Below are positions 1 through 10,453 of a stretch of DNA of 64,000 bases, one piece after another. Made by a program: the position numbers and the translations under genes. This stretch comes from Erythrobacter sp. SCSIO 43205 (lineage in GTDB: Bacteria > Pseudomonadota > Alphaproteobacteria > Sphingomonadales > Sphingomonadaceae): contig NZ_CP063202.1 of NCBI RefSeq assembly GCF_019904235.1, positions 3,038,001 through 3,102,000 of the forward strand, read 5' to 3'. Every line of letters begins with the position of its first letter. The stretch's first letter is position 1. Below the pieces are notes generated by a model. That model saw only the letters and a program-made list of their open reading frames with translations, did not search any database and had not been told where the DNA came from.

Positions 1-332
<332 letters not shown>

Positions 333-333
<1 letters not shown>

Positions 334-1088
334 TGCGCATTCTCCTGACCAATGACGATGGCATCCGTGCACCCGGCCTTGCCGTTCTGGAGAAAATCGC
401 AGCGCAGTTTTCCGATGATGTCTGGGTGTGTGCACCGTCTGAAGAGCAATCGGGTGCAGGCCACTCCTTGACGCTTAATCATCCCGTGCGGCTGCAAAAG
501 TTTGGCGAACGGCGCTTTGCCGTCACGGGCACTCCCACTGACAGCGTCACCATGGGCCTTCGTCAGGTGCTCGACAGCCCGCCCGATCTCATCTTGTCAG
601 GCGTCAATCGCGGCGCGAACTTGGGAGATGATGTGACCTATTCAGGCACCGCCTCTGCCGCAATGGAAGGCGCGCTCGCGGGGATCCGCGCGATTGCTCT
701 GTCACAGGTGATTTCACCCGAAACGCGCGGGACCGATCACGAATTTGCTCAAGCGCTTGAATGGGCTCCCAAAGTCATTGAGCCTTTGATTGATGCGCCC
801 TTTGGCAATCGCACGTTCCTGAACGTCAATTTCCCGCCCAAAGGTGCGCAAGGCATCCGCGTCACCCGGCAAGGCTTTCACGATTATTCGCGCGGCAGCG
901 TTGTCGAAGGCACTGATCCGCGCGGGCTTCGCTATTTCTGGTTCGGGCTCCACCCGATTGAGCACACGCTTGATCACGGGACTGATCTGGAAGCGATTGA
1001 TGACCGCTATGTCACTGTAACCCCGCTGCAACTCGACTTGACGCATTACCCCACAATCGACACTCTCGCTGGCCGGTTCGCAGGGTAA
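333..1088 (+). CDS. surE: 5'-nucleotidase SurE
   Basis: This 251-residue protein is a metal-dependent nucleoside 5'-monophosphate phosphatase of the SurE family, a stationary-phase survival protein. The N-terminal RILLTNDDG motif supplies the two metal-binding aspartates (residues 8 and 9), and the SGVNRGANLGDD and YSGTASAAMEGA segments further along are standard SurE active-site loops. I placed the start at the ATG that overlaps the serS stop. The frame stays open upstream, but that part encodes unrelated sequence antisense in character to serS and would destroy the canonical N terminus. Length is normal for the family. Confidence 0.95.
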
Positions 1089-1099
1089 AGCACACGCAC

Positions 1100-2218
1100 A
1101 TGGCTCAACGGGATACCAAAGGTTTTTTGACGCGCCATCCGGAGCTCAAAACCGCGCAGAAGTTTGACAAGCAACGCGGCGTTCACCCGGTGCAAAAACG
1201 GATGCAGCCGCTTCGCCGCGCTGTAGGCCTGCCGGTTTGGGCGGACGTGTTTCTGCGCCTCGGTGCAGCACTGGGTCTGATTTTCATCGTTGTGATGATC
1301 CATTGGTTCGACCGCGAGGGGTTGGTCGACAATGTCGATGGGCACGTCAGCTTTCTCGATATTGTCTATTTCACCATGATTTCGATCACGACGACCGGCT
1401 TTGGCGATATTGCGCCCGTCTCAGACAGCGCGCGGTTCAAAGAAGCGGTGATCGTCACACCGATCCGCTTTCTGGTTTTCTTTATCTTCGTAGGCACCGC
1501 CTACAATTTCATTATCAAACGCAGCTGGGAGAAATGGCGCATGGCCCGCATTCAGGAAAAGCTCTCTGACCATGTGGTTGTCCTTGGCTACGGCGTATCT
1601 GGCTCACAGAGCGTCGAGGAATTGATCGAGCGCGGTACGCCCGCAGACAAGATTGTCGTGGTCGACCCAAGCGATGACCGCTTGCGCGAAGCAGAAAAGC
1701 TTGGCGTCAATGTGCTTGCAGCGGACGCGACGCGTGATGAAACCTTGAAAGCGGCGCGCATTTCAACTGCGAAAAATGTGCTTGTCTCGGCAGGGCGCGA
1801 TGACACTTCGATCCTGATCGTGCTTACCGTTCGCCATCTTGCGCCCGAAGTCCCGATCAGCGTGGTGGTGCGCGCTGATGATAACGAGTTGCTGGCACGA
1901 CAGGCTGGCGCGGACAATGTCATCAATCCGGTCCGCTTTACCGGGCTCCTGCTTGCAGGCTCTGCCAATGGCCCACACATCGCCGACTACCTTGCGGACC
2001 TCGCCTCTGTTTCAGGCCGCGTCCATCTGGTTGAGCGCGTGGTTACCGAAGAAGAATGTGGATGCTCCATCTCTGAACTCGGCACCGGCGGGCGAGGCCT
2101 GCGCATCTATCGCAATGGCCGCGCCATCGGCTTTTGGGAGGAGGAGTGCCAATCCTTGCAGCCCGGTGATGTGATCGTGGAGATTGTGCCCTCTGAAAAT
2201 GGCAATGGGGGCGGCTAG
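1100..2218 (+). CDS. Two-TM potassium channel with TrkA-N (RCK) domain
   Basis: The 372-residue protein has a hydrophobic helix at about residues 50-70, a pore loop with the selectivity-filter motif TTTGFGD (97-103), and a second helix at about 120-140. These form a K+ channel pore. A cytoplasmic Rossmann domain follows, opening with VVVLGYGVSGSQ (about 160-170), which is the TrkA-N/RCK nucleotide-binding module; the last ~90 residues resemble TrkA-C. The filter is GFGD rather than GYGD, which is common in bacterial channels. The gene begins 11 nt after surE. No clear Shine-Dalgarno sequence is visible, so coupling to surE is possible. Confidence 0.88.
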   Translation: MAQRDTKGFLTRHPELKTAQKFDKQRGVHPVQKRMQPLRRAVGLPVWADVFLRLGAALGLIFIVVMIHWFDREGLVDNVDGHVSFLDIVYFTMISITTTGFGDIAPVSDSARFKEAVIVTPIRFLVFFIFVGTAYNFIIKRSWEKWRMARIQEKLSDHVVVLGYGVSGSQSVEELIERGTPADKIVVVDPSDDRLREAEKLGVNVLAADATRDETLKAARISTAKNVLVSAGRDDTSILIVLTVRHLAPEVPISVVVRADDNELLARQAGADNVINPVRFTGLLLAGSANGPHIADYLADLASVSGRVHLVERVVTEEECGCSISELGTGGRGLRIYRNGRAIGFWEEECQSLQPGDVIVEIVPSENGNGGG

Positions 2219-2222
2219 ACCT

Positions 2223-2621
2223 CTAGCGAAAAAGCAAAAACACCCCGCCCATCGCAGCCATGCCTAGGATGAAGTGGCCTGCATCAATTGCGAAAAGCAC
2301 GCCTGATTTGCGTTGATAGAGATAGTTGATGCCAATTGCTGGGACCATCACTCCAAGCGCGAACCCGATCGACATCATCATCACCACAAAAGGCGCAGGG
2401 TTGGTGCGCGCGATCAAGTGCCACAGCACCATGGCGATCAGCATTTCAAACAGAAACGTCAGCCCGAAGATGAGCGCCATATTGCCAGATTGAACGTCCT
2501 CGTCCGACAGCCCCGCTGCCTTTTGCCAGGCCTTGCCGAACAAAACTCCGTACCAGATCGCGCCAACGACGAAGAACGCCGCGGTGCCTGCCAGAACAGG
2601 CCACAATGCAAAATCATTCAT
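2223..2621 (-). CDS. DUF1761 family membrane protein
   Basis: This is a 132-residue protein with four hydrophobic segments (about residues 5-22, 48-68, 78-97 and 108-128). It matches the layout of DUF1761, a small membrane family of unknown function. The start is ATG at 2621 because an AAGGAG ribosome-binding site lies about nine bases upstream; an in-frame TTG six codons earlier would overlap that site. It is convergent with the potassium-channel gene, whose stop lies only 4 nt away. Nothing visible indicates a substrate. Confidence 0.75.
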   Translation of the reverse strand: MNDFALWPVLAGTAAFFVVGAIWYGVLFGKAWQKAAGLSDEDVQSGNMALIFGLTFLFEMLIAMVLWHLIARTNPAPFVVMMMSIGFALGVMVPAIGINYLYQRKSGVLFAIDAGHFILGMAAMGGVFLLFR

Positions 2622-2736
2622 GCGTGATCGCTCCTTCAATCTTTAGCAGAGCGTAGCGATGATTGATCAGCGTGGGAAGCAAGCGCGCGCTCTACTCTAG
2701 CGCTTCTCACAAAACGCGTGTAACGGCGCGGCCATC

Positions 2737-4107
2737 ATGTCCAACCCAACCACTCTCCCTGACGCCAAGAAAGTCGGAATGGTCTCGCTTGGCTGCCCTA
2801 AGGCGCTGGTCGATTCAGAACGCATCCTCACGCGGCTGCGCGCCGACGGTTATGCGATGAGCCCTGACTATGCGGGCGCGGATGTGGTTCTGGTCAACAC
2901 CTGCGGCTTCCTCGACAGCGCCAAGGAAGAAAGCCTTGCCGCCATTGGCGAGGCGATTTCCGAGAATGGTCGCGTCATCGTCACCGGCTGCATGGGTGAA
3001 GAGGCCGACGCGATCCGAGCTGCCCATCCGCAAGTGCTGGCGGTCACGGGCGCGCATCAATATGAGCAGGTGGTGGAGGCCGTGCACGAGCACGCGCCCC
3101 CATCGCAGGGGCCGTTTGTGGACCTCATCCCGCAGCCCGATGTGAAGCTGACGCCGCGCCACTACAGCTATCTGAAGATTTCCGAGGGGTGCAATCACTC
3201 CTGCTCTTTCTGCATCATTCCCGACCTTCGCGGAAAGCTTGCCAGCCGCCGCATCGACGCGGTGCTGCGCGAGGCGGAAAAGCTCGTGGCGGCCGGCACG
3301 AAAGAGCTTTTGGTGATCTCTCAGGACACGAGCGCCTATGGAGTTGATACCCGTCACGAGGCGAAAGCGTGGAAAGGCCGCGAAGTGCGCGCGCACATGA
3401 CCGACCTCGCGCGTGAGCTTGGCCAACTGCGCACCCCTGATGGCAAAACGCCGTGGGTCCGCCTCCACTATGTCTACCCCTACCCCCATGTGGATCAGGT
3501 CATCCCACTCATGGCTGAGGGGCTTCTTACTCCTTATCTCGACATCCCATTTCAGCACGCCGCGCCTTCTGTGCTCAAATCCATGCGCCGCCCAGCGAAT
3601 GAGGCGAAAGTGCTGGACCGGATCAAGGCATGGCGCGATATCTGCCCCGATATTGCGATCCGCTCGTCCTTTGTGGTCGGGTTCCCCGGCGAGACGGAAG
3701 CGGATTTCCAATACCTCCTCGACTGGCTCGAAGAGGCGCAACTGGACCGGGTGGGCGGTTTCCGTTTTGAACCCGTCGAAGGCGCGCGTGCCAATGACCT
3801 GCCCAATCCGGTACCAGAGAGCCTCAAGGAAGAACGATACGCCCGGCTTATGGAAGCGACGACACGCATCAGCGCCGCCAAGCTTCAGGCCAAAGTCGGA
3901 CGCAACCTGCCCGTGATCATCGATGAGGTCGGCGAACCAGACGAGGACGGTGATGTTGGTGCAACCGGGCGATCACAAGCCGATGCGCCAGAGATCGACG
4001 GGGCAGTTTATTTGCGCAACGTCCCTGAAACGCTGGCAGCAGGCGATATTGTCAATGTGACCGTCGAAGATGCCGATGAGCACGACCTCTTCGGCGTGAT
4101 TTCCTAA
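2737..4107 (+). CDS. rimO: Ribosomal protein S12 methylthiotransferase RimO
   Basis: This 456-residue radical-SAM enzyme adds a methylthio group to the conserved aspartate of ribosomal protein S12. The N-terminal UPF0004 domain has the three cluster cysteines (about C20 in SLGCPK, C56 in NTCGF and C85 in TGCMG). The radical-SAM motif [10 protein letters not shown] supplies C152, C156 and C159. A TRAM-like beta domain ends the protein. The [12 protein letters not shown] start and the [10 protein letters not shown] segment separate RimO from the tRNA enzyme MiaB. It is monocistronic, about 100 nt downstream of the divergently transcribed DUF1761 gene. Confidence 0.95.
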   Translation: MSNPTTLPDAKKVGMVSLGCPKALVDSERILTRLRADGYAMSPDYAGADVVLVNTCGFLDSAKEESLAAIGEAISENGRVIVTGCMGEEADAIRAAHPQVLAVTGAHQYEQVVEAVHEHAPPSQGPFVDLIPQPDVKLTPRHYSYLKISEGCNHSCSFCIIPDLRGKLASRRIDAVLREAEKLVAAGTKELLVISQDTSAYGVDTRHEAKAWKGREVRAHMTDLARELGQLRTPDGKTPWVRLHYVYPYPHVDQVIPLMAEGLLTPYLDIPFQHAAPSVLKSMRRPANEAKVLDRIKAWRDICPDIAIRSSFVVGFPGETEADFQYLLDWLEEAQLDRVGGFRFEPVEGARANDLPNPVPESLKEERYARLMEATTRISAAKLQAKVGRNLPVIIDEVGEPDEDGDVGATGRSQADAPEIDGAVYLRNVPETLAAGDIVNVTVEDADEHDLFGVIS

Positions 4108-4142
4108 CGTGCCTCTTCGCGCGCAAGGAACATAGCCGCCCA

Positions 4143-4940
4143 ATGTCGATCAACATCTCTTCGCATTTCGTGTTTGAATTGGACGAGCCCACTGACTGCC
4201 TCATGCAGTTCGAAGCGGCGTCCTTACCCGAACAGGAAATTTCGAGTGTTCGCACCTTGTTAGACCCGTCCGACACTGCCGTACGCGTGCCAGCGCAAGA
4301 TGGCATTGGCGAGCGGATATGGATGCGTGCCAAGGGGCGGGTCGAAGTTTCCTATGAGGCTGAGGCGACAATTGCCCGCATCGCTCCGGATATGTCATCG
4401 CTTGATCAGCTGCCTACCCATATGCTTCCGGGTGAAGCGGTGCAGTACCTTTTAGACTCGCGCTATTGCCGGGCCGATCAATTTCAGCACTTTGTCGCCT
4501 CGCGCTTCGGCTCCAGCACTGGCGGGAAGCGGGTTGCCGCCATCCGCGATTGGGTCGCTCACAATTTTTCCTATGTGCCCGGTTCGAGCAATGTCCAGAC
4601 TGATGCCGCCGAAAGCTTTATAACCCGGCAAGGCATTTGCCGCGATTATGCGCATATGGTGGTCGCCTTGGCTCGCGCATCGACCATCCCTGCGCGCTAT
4701 GTGGCCGGTTATGCCCCCGGTGTATCGCCGCAAGATTTTCACGCATTGGCTGAGGTGTTTCTAGCAGACCCGAACAATGCGGGCGGTGGCACTTGGCAAT
4801 TGGTCGATGCAACCGGAATGGCCAGCGCAATGGACACGGTGAAGATCGGAGTGGGCCGCGATGCCGCAGATGTGAGCTTTCTCACAACCTTCGGACCAAA
4901 CCGCTTCCTTGAAAGCCGGGTAAGCGTACATGGCAATTAG
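4143..4940 (+). CDS. Transglutaminase-like cysteine protease family protein
   Basis: This 265-residue protein has a bacterial transglutaminase N-terminal beta domain followed by a transglutaminase core. The catalytic triad is visible as C166 in QGICRDYAHM, H200 in QDFHALAEV and D222 in LVDATGM. No signal peptide is evident, so a cytoplasmic location is likely. Such proteins are probably peptidases or amidases rather than true cross-linking enzymes; the substrate is unknown. The gene starts 35 nt after rimO on the same strand and ends facing the LacI-type regulator gene. Confidence 0.85.
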   Translation: MSINISSHFVFELDEPTDCLMQFEAASLPEQEISSVRTLLDPSDTAVRVPAQDGIGERIWMRAKGRVEVSYEAEATIARIAPDMSSLDQLPTHMLPGEAVQYLLDSRYCRADQFQHFVASRFGSSTGGKRVAAIRDWVAHNFSYVPGSSNVQTDAAESFITRQGICRDYAHMVVALARASTIPARYVAGYAPGVSPQDFHALAEVFLADPNNAGGGTWQLVDATGMASAMDTVKIGVGRDAADVSFLTTFGPNRFLESRVSVHGN

Positions 4941-4963
4941 CGACGAGAGTTAATTGTCAAGGT

Positions 4964-6025
4964 TCAAGCACTCGCGCGTTTGACAAGCTTCACCGGAACG
5001 CGTTGAACCTTTGGCCGCGCCTTGGCGGCATCTGCGCCCTCACCAGCAAGGCTTCCTGCGACAGTTTGAACCAGCATCCGGCCCGCCATATCAAGGTCAG
5101 GCTCAATCGTGGTGAGCGCAGGGGTAGTCATTTCGCTAGCCGGGATGCCATCAAAGCCGACAAGGCGAATATCTTCGGGCACCGTCTTGCCGCCCGCTTG
5201 GAGCGCATCAAGCACACCAAAGGCCAGCGCATCACACACGGCAAAAACGCCGTCGCAAGTGGGATGCTCGATTAGCAGCTTTTCTGCGGCTTGACGTCCT
5301 TGATCGCGCCGCGCATCTGCAGGCTCAATCTCGATCAGCTCAGCCTTCACCCCGCGCAAACGCGCTTGCGCGAGAAAAGCCTCCACCCGTTCAGCAAATT
5401 GGCGCTGAGGACTGCCTAATGAACCGATGCAGACAAGGTTTTTTGCGCCTTGGTCAATCAAATGATCTGCCGCCGCCCGCGCGCCCGCTTCATTGTCGGA
5501 AAGCACTCTGTCCAGATCCCCCAAGGGCGAGCCCCAGAAGGCGACTGGCGCGCCTGTCAACTCGGCGCTCGTTCCGATCTCGCGGAAATATTCCCACGCC
5601 GGAAGATTGGCGGTGGTGCCAATTACAATCAGCCCCTCTGCCTGACCGCGTTCAACATAATGGCCGAACAGCTTGTCCTCTTCCGCCTGAAGCGAGACGA
5701 GCACTTCCAACCCCAGGTCGGCGGCGGCGGCGCATATCCCGCCAAGCAGGGCATAGGAGAACGGGTTCACATCGCGCGCGCCAGAGCCCGGCATACAGAT
5801 GACGACAACCGCCAAGGTGCCCGTATGCCCACGCCGTAAACGCGCCGCGCGTTCGTCGACGAAATAGCCCATTTCCTGAGCCGCGCTTATAACTTTTTGC
5901 CGGGTCGCCTCGCTGATAACAGCGGAACCCGACAGCGCGCGGCTGACGGTCGATTGGCTCACGCCTGCGCGTTCAGCCACGTCAAAACTGGTGATCCGCG
6001 CATTTTTGCGAAGATCGTCCATCAT
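4964..6025 (-). CDS. LacI/GalR-family transcriptional regulator of the ED operon
   Basis: This 353-residue regulator opens with a LacI helix-turn-helix (ITSFDVAERAGVSQSTVSRA, about residues 12-31) and the hinge helix RAARLRRGHTG. A periplasmic-binding-protein-like effector domain follows, containing SDNEAGARAAADHLI and the VRLVGFDGIPASEMTTP-type closing motif. It is transcribed divergently from zwf, and a 16-bp palindrome lies between the two genes, so I infer that it controls the zwf-edd-glk-ppc operon and itself in response to a sugar or sugar phosphate. Two adjacent ATG codons (6025 and 6022) follow a GAAGGGAAG ribosome-binding site, so the start is uncertain by one codon. Confidence 0.92.
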   Translation of the reverse strand: MMDDLRKNARITSFDVAERAGVSQSTVSRALSGSAVISEATRQKVISAAQEMGYFVDERAARLRRGHTGTLAVVVICMPGSGARDVNPFSYALLGGICAAAADLGLEVLVSLQAEEDKLFGHYVERGQAEGLIVIGTTANLPAWEYFREIGTSAELTGAPVAFWGSPLGDLDRVLSDNEAGARAAADHLIDQGAKNLVCIGSLGSPQRQFAERVEAFLAQARLRGVKAELIEIEPADARRDQGRQAAEKLLIEHPTCDGVFAVCDALAFGVLDALQAGGKTVPEDIRLVGFDGIPASEMTTPALTTIEPDLDMAGRMLVQTVAGSLAGEGADAAKARPKVQRVPVKLVKRASA

Positions 6026-6079
6026 TTCTTCCCTTCAAAGCCGTCTTGCTGCCAAACCTTAAATGACGTGGGTTCTCAT

Positions 6080-6095
6080 TTGAATAGCTATGCAA
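6080..6095. promoter_or_regulatory. Candidate LacI-family operator in the divergent zwf/regulator promoter region
   Basis: The 16 bases TTGAATAGCTATGCAA match their own reverse complement at 14 of 16 positions. TTG/CAA ends and an AGCT centre are typical of LacI-family operators with a GC core. The site lies 55 bp from the regulator start and 96 bp from the zwf start, which suits control of both promoters. I could not assign -35/-10 boxes with confidence. Confidence 0.6.
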
Positions 6096-6190
6096 TCTAT
6101 GGTCCACACATACGAACGCCTGTTATAAGCAGCCAATGGTACACTGGCGGGCCCCGGCGAGCCATTGCCTGACGCAAGGAGAAAAAATTC

Positions 6191-7654
6191 ATGCCTGCGA
6201 CCCAATTTGCCGCTGACCGCTTGCTTTTATTCGGAGCGACCGGCGACTTGTCGAGGCGCAAACTTTTGCCATCGCTGTGCGCTTTGGACGCTGATGGACT
6301 GCTGTCAGACGAATTGCGCATCATCGGCACCGCGCGAAGTGATCTGGATGATGCAGGCTTTCGCAATATGGCGCGCGAGGCGATGGAAGAATTTTTGCCA
6401 GCCGACCGGCGCGGCAGCATGGCGGGATTCCTCAATCGGCTGTCCTATCAAACGCTTGATGCAAGCACGCTTGACGGTTTCGACGCGCTCGCCGCCAAGG
6501 TTGAAGACGCAGGGGAAAAAGGGGCTGACGGAGGCATTGCGATCTTCCTATCCACCGCGCCAAGCCTGTTTGGGCCCACCATAAAGGGGCTCGAAAAAGC
6601 AGGACTGACAGGTGACAAGGTCCGGATGTGCCTTGAAAAGCCGCTTGGCTCAGACCTTGATAGCTCAGCTGAGATCAATGATGCGGTGGCCTCCGCCTTC
6701 CCGGAAGAGCGGATTTTCCGCATCGACCACTACCTTGGCAAAGAAACGGTGCAGAACCTCCTCGCGCTGCGTTTTGCCAATATTCTGTTTGAGCCGATCT
6801 GGAACTCGAACGTTATCGAACACGTCCAGATTACTGTCGCAGAGACAGTGGGACTTGAAGGGCGCGTGGGCTTTTACAACGACGCAGGCGCGCTTCGCGA
6901 TATGGTGCAAAACCATATGCTCCAACTTTTGGCACTGGTTGCGATGGAGCCGCCGACCTCGTTTGATGCAACCGCTGTGCGCGATGAAAAGGTAAAGGTG
7001 CTGCGCGCGCTTCGTCAAACATCGGCGAGCGAAACGGTCACGGGCCAATACCGCGCAGGCGCGAGCGATGGCAAAGCGGTGCCCGGATATGATGAGGAAT
7101 TGGGCGAGGCGTCCGACACCGAAACTTTCGTCGCGATCAAGGCTCATGTCGATAATTGGCGCTGGAAGGGCGTCCCCTTTTACCTGCGCACCGGCAAACG
7201 TATGCCAGAGCGTGTCACCGAAATCCTGGTTCAATTTCGCTGTGTGCCCCACTCCATCTTCGAAGGGACGGGCGCGGGACTACACCCCAATCGCCTGCTC
7301 ATCGGGATTCAGCCAGAAGAGGACATTACGCTATCCCTGATGGCGAAAGTGCCGGGACTTGACGAAGACGGCGTGCGCCTTCGCGAAGTGCCCCTTGCCA
7401 TCACCATGCCCGACGCCTTTGCCGAGGCGCAGCGGCGTATCGCTTATGAAAGGCTGCTGCTCGACCTTATCAAGGGCGATCAAACCCTGTTCGTGCGCCG
7501 CGATGAGGTCGAAGCGCAATGGCAATGGATCGACCACATCCGCGCCGAGTGGGAAAAGCAAGGCAAGAAGCCGCAAACCTATATGGCGGGCACATGGGGA
7601 CCATCGGGCGCAGTGGCACTGACGGAACGCGATGGAGTGAGCTGGCATGAGTAA
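6191..7654 (+). CDS. zwf: Glucose-6-phosphate 1-dehydrogenase
   Basis: This 487-residue enzyme oxidises glucose 6-phosphate to 6-phosphogluconolactone with NAD(P)+, the first step of the Entner-Doudoroff route. The Rossmann motif [10 protein letters not shown] is at 15-24, EKPLG is at 149-153 and the active-site signature RIDHYLGKE is at 177-185. A clear AAGGAG ribosome-binding site precedes the ATG. The TAA stop overlaps the ATG of edd by 8 nt, so the two are coupled. No 6-phosphogluconolactonase gene lies between zwf and edd. Confidence 0.97.
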   Translation: MPATQFAADRLLLFGATGDLSRRKLLPSLCALDADGLLSDELRIIGTARSDLDDAGFRNMAREAMEEFLPADRRGSMAGFLNRLSYQTLDASTLDGFDALAAKVEDAGEKGADGGIAIFLSTAPSLFGPTIKGLEKAGLTGDKVRMCLEKPLGSDLDSSAEINDAVASAFPEERIFRIDHYLGKETVQNLLALRFANILFEPIWNSNVIEHVQITVAETVGLEGRVGFYNDAGALRDMVQNHMLQLLALVAMEPPTSFDATAVRDEKVKVLRALRQTSASETVTGQYRAGASDGKAVPGYDEELGEASDTETFVAIKAHVDNWRWKGVPFYLRTGKRMPERVTEILVQFRCVPHSIFEGTGAGLHPNRLLIGIQPEEDITLSLMAKVPGLDEDGVRLREVPLAITMPDAFAEAQRRIAYERLLLDLIKGDQTLFVRRDEVEAQWQWIDHIRAEWEKQGKKPQTYMAGTWGPSGAVALTERDGVSWHE

Positions 7655-9452
7655 TCTCAATCCCGTGATTGAGCGGGTCACAAACAGAATTATCGAACGG
7701 TCCAAGCCTTCACGCGATGCCTATCTCGATCTGATGCAGCGCGAGGCGGATCGGCGGCCTGAGCGCTCGCAAGTTTCGTGTTCGGTCCTCGCTCACGCTT
7801 TTGCCGGCGCACAGGAAGATCAGGAGGCGCTGAAGAACAATCGCGGGCCCAATATCGGCATTGTTACCGCCTACAATGATATGCTCAGCGCACACCAGCC
7901 CTATGGCCGCTATCCTGAACGGATGAAGATTTACGCGCGAGAGAAAGGCGCGACGTGCCAGGTCGCTGGCGGCACCCCTGCCATGTGCGACGGCGTCACA
8001 CAGGGCGAAGACGGGATGGAGCTTTCGCTCTTTTCCCGTGACAATATTGCGATGGCGACAGGCGTTGCGCTGTCTCACCAGATGTATGACGGCGTTGCCT
8101 GCCTTGGCATTTGCGACAAGATTGTGCCGGGGCTTCTCATGGGCGCACTTCGGTTCGGGCACTTGCCTGCCGTGTTCGTGCCCTCCGGCCCCATGCCAAG
8201 CGGCATTTCGAACAAACAAAAACAGGAAACTCGCCAGAAATATGCAAGCGGCGAAGTGGGTCGCGATGCGCTCCTTGAAAGCGAGCTTGCCTCCTATCAC
8301 TCTCCGGGGACTTGCACATTTTACGGCACCGCCAATTCCAACCAGATGATGATGGAGATGATGGGCCTGCACATACCGGGCTCGGCTTTCGTCCTGCCGG
8401 GTACGAAACTGCGTCAGGCGCTCGACCGGGCCGCTGTTCATCGCCTCGCCGAACTTTCCGGCACGACGGAGCGCACCCTTGCCAAGGTCGTCGATGAAAA
8501 GGCGATCGTGAACGCAGTGATCGGACTTCTTGCAACGGGGGGGTCGACCAATCACGCGATCCATTTGCCTGCCATGGCCCGCGCTGCTGGGATCGTGCTC
8601 GACTGGAGCGATATGGCTGAATTGTCGAGCGTCGTGCCGCTATTAGCGCGCGTCTATCCCAATGGCTCTGGCGATGTGAACCAATTCCACGCGGCAGGCG
8701 GCATGGGCTATGTCATTGGCGAGCTTCTCGATGCTGGCCTTGCACATGGCGACATCCTGACCGTTTGGGACGATGGGTTTGACGCTTACCGCGCAGAGCC
8801 CGTGTGGCAGGACGAAGCACTCGCATGGAGCCGCGTGACCGCTTCCAAGGATGACACCATGCTGCGCCCCGCACGCGCACCGTTTCAGGCGGATGGCGGA
8901 ATGCGGCTGCTCACCGGCAACCTTGGCCGCGCGTGTTTCAAATCTTCGGCGGTGGCTAAAGACCGCTGGACTATCACCGCGCCTGCCCGTGTTTTCCAGA
9001 CGCAGGAAGCCGTGAAGGAGGCCTTCCAGAAGGGCGAATTGAACCGCGATGTCGTCGTCGTCGTTCGCTTTCAGGGCCCACGCGCCAATGGGATGCCCGA
9101 ACTCCACGGCCTCACACCATCGCTTGGCGTGCTGCACGATCAGGGTTACCGCGTTGCGCTTGTCACCGATGGCCGGATGTCGGGGGCGTCCGGCAAAGTG
9201 CCAGCGGCCATCCACTGCTCCCCCGAAGCGATGGACGGCGGGCCTTTAAGCCTTCTACAAGACGGCGATATTGTGACCGTATGCGCTGAAACAGGGACGC
9301 TCCATACCGATGCCGACCTCTCCACACGCAAACCTGCCCCCAACCCGCCACAGGAATGGGGCGTTGGCCGCGAGCTTTTCCGCATGATGCAGGCCCAGGC
9401 TGACGATGCAGAAAAAGGCGCGTCCGCAATGCTTGTGGCGGCCGGATTGTGA
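7647..9452 (+). CDS. edd: Phosphogluconate dehydratase
   Basis: This 601-residue protein of the IlvD/Edd family dehydrates 6-phosphogluconate to 2-keto-3-deoxy-6-phosphogluconate, the diagnostic ED-pathway step. The conserved iron-sulfur cysteines are visible in [24 protein letters not shown] and [14 protein letters not shown], and the C-terminal [15 protein letters not shown] motif is intact. The protein begins inside the zwf reading frame (8-nt overlap) and ends in a GTGA overlap with the possible glk start. The matching aldolase gene eda is not in the window. Confidence 0.97.
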   Translation: MSNLNPVIERVTNRIIERSKPSRDAYLDLMQREADRRPERSQVSCSVLAHAFAGAQEDQEALKNNRGPNIGIVTAYNDMLSAHQPYGRYPERMKIYAREKGATCQVAGGTPAMCDGVTQGEDGMELSLFSRDNIAMATGVALSHQMYDGVACLGICDKIVPGLLMGALRFGHLPAVFVPSGPMPSGISNKQKQETRQKYASGEVGRDALLESELASYHSPGTCTFYGTANSNQMMMEMMGLHIPGSAFVLPGTKLRQALDRAAVHRLAELSGTTERTLAKVVDEKAIVNAVIGLLATGGSTNHAIHLPAMARAAGIVLDWSDMAELSSVVPLLARVYPNGSGDVNQFHAAGGMGYVIGELLDAGLAHGDILTVWDDGFDAYRAEPVWQDEALAWSRVTASKDDTMLRPARAPFQADGGMRLLTGNLGRACFKSSAVAKDRWTITAPARVFQTQEAVKEAFQKGELNRDVVVVVRFQGPRANGMPELHGLTPSLGVLHDQGYRVALVTDGRMSGASGKVPAAIHCSPEAMDGGPLSLLQDGDIVTVCAETGTLHTDADLSTRKPAPNPPQEWGVGRELFRMMQAQADDAEKGASAMLVAAGL

Positions 9453-10453
9453 GTGGAGAGACTATGGGCGGTGAGACGCAAATCGTCACTGTCGATATTG
9501 GCGGCACTCACGCGCGCTTTGCGATTGCCAGCATTGCCAGTGAAGGCACGATCACCCTCGGCGAACCGGTAACACTGCACACGTCAAACCACGCAAGCTT
9601 TCAGACTGCTTGGGAGGATTTCCGCTCTCAGCAAGGCGGCGCCCTTCCCGACAATCTCGCCATTGCAGCCGCCGGCAGGATCAACGCGGACATCATTCGT
9701 TTTACCAACAACCCGTGGATCATTCGCCCGCCTCTGATCGAGGAAAAACTGGGCGTCTCAACCCACCTAGTCATCAATGATTTCGAGGCAGTGGCCCATG
9801 CGGCCGCGATTGCGAGCGAGGATCAATTCCTGCACCTTGCTGGGCCTGATACGCCATTGCCATCGAACGGCACGATTAGCGTGCTTGGTCCAGGGACGGG
9901 CTTGGGCGTTGCCCATTTCAAACGGCTGTCACCCGCGAAATACTATGTCCAAGCGACAGAGGGAGGCCACGGCGACTTCGCGCCTCTCGACAGCATAGAA
10001 GACACCATCCTCGCCCGCCTTCGCCAGCGTCACACTCGCGTCTCGAATGAACGCGTCGTTGCTGGCCCTGCGATTGTCGATATCTATCAAGCGCTCGCTG
10101 CGATGGAAGGCCGCGCCATCGTCGAACGAAGCGATGTCGAAATCTGGACCGCCGGGACCAATGGTGAAGACAGCCTCGCTGCCGCTGCGGTTGACCGCTT
10201 CTGCCTCGCGCTCGGCTCTGTCGCGGGCGATATCGCCCTTGTCCAAGGTGCAAGCGGGGTCGTGATCGCGGGCGGTCTTGGCTATCGCATCCGTGAAACT
10301 TTGCTAAGCTCCGGATTTGCAGACCGTTTCTGCGCCAAGGGGCGCTTTGCCTCGCTCATGGCTACGCTTCCGGTCAAGCTTATCACCCACCCCCAGCCCG
10401 GCCTGCTCGGCGCGGCTGCCGCTTTTGCTCAATTGCATCTGGAACCTCAATGA
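9449..10453 (+). CDS. glk: Glucokinase
   Basis: This roughly 330-residue sugar kinase of the bacterial glucokinase family phosphorylates glucose to glucose 6-phosphate, feeding zwf and edd directly upstream. The phosphate-binding loop [10 protein letters not shown], the central [11 protein letters not shown] and the EGGHGDFAP motif are all present. Two starts are possible. One is the GTG at 9449, which overlaps the edd stop (GTGA). The other is an ATG at 9464 with GGAG placed 6 nt upstream; I find that one slightly more convincing. The 3' end overlaps the ppc start by 4 nt (ATGA). Confidence 0.93.
   Translation: MSGETMGGETQIVTVDIGGTHARFAIASIASEGTITLGEPVTLHTSNHASFQTAWEDFRSQQGGALPDNLAIAAAGRINADIIRFTNNPWIIRPPLIEEKLGVSTHLVINDFEAVAHAAAIASEDQFLHLAGPDTPLPSNGTISVLGPGTGLGVAHFKRLSPAKYYVQATEGGHGDFAPLDSIEDTILARLRQRHTRVSNERVVAGPAIVDIYQALAAMEGRAIVERSDVEIWTAGTNGEDSLAAAAVDRFCLALGSVAGDIALVQGASGVVIAGGLGYRIRETLLSSGFADRFCAKGRFASLMATLPVKLITHPQPGLLGAAAAFAQLHLEPQ

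Noticed and set aside
2815..3741. Long open frame on the minus strand within rimO
   Set aside because: It is the reverse shadow of rimO: basic and low in motifs, whereas rimO carries all expected cysteine motifs.
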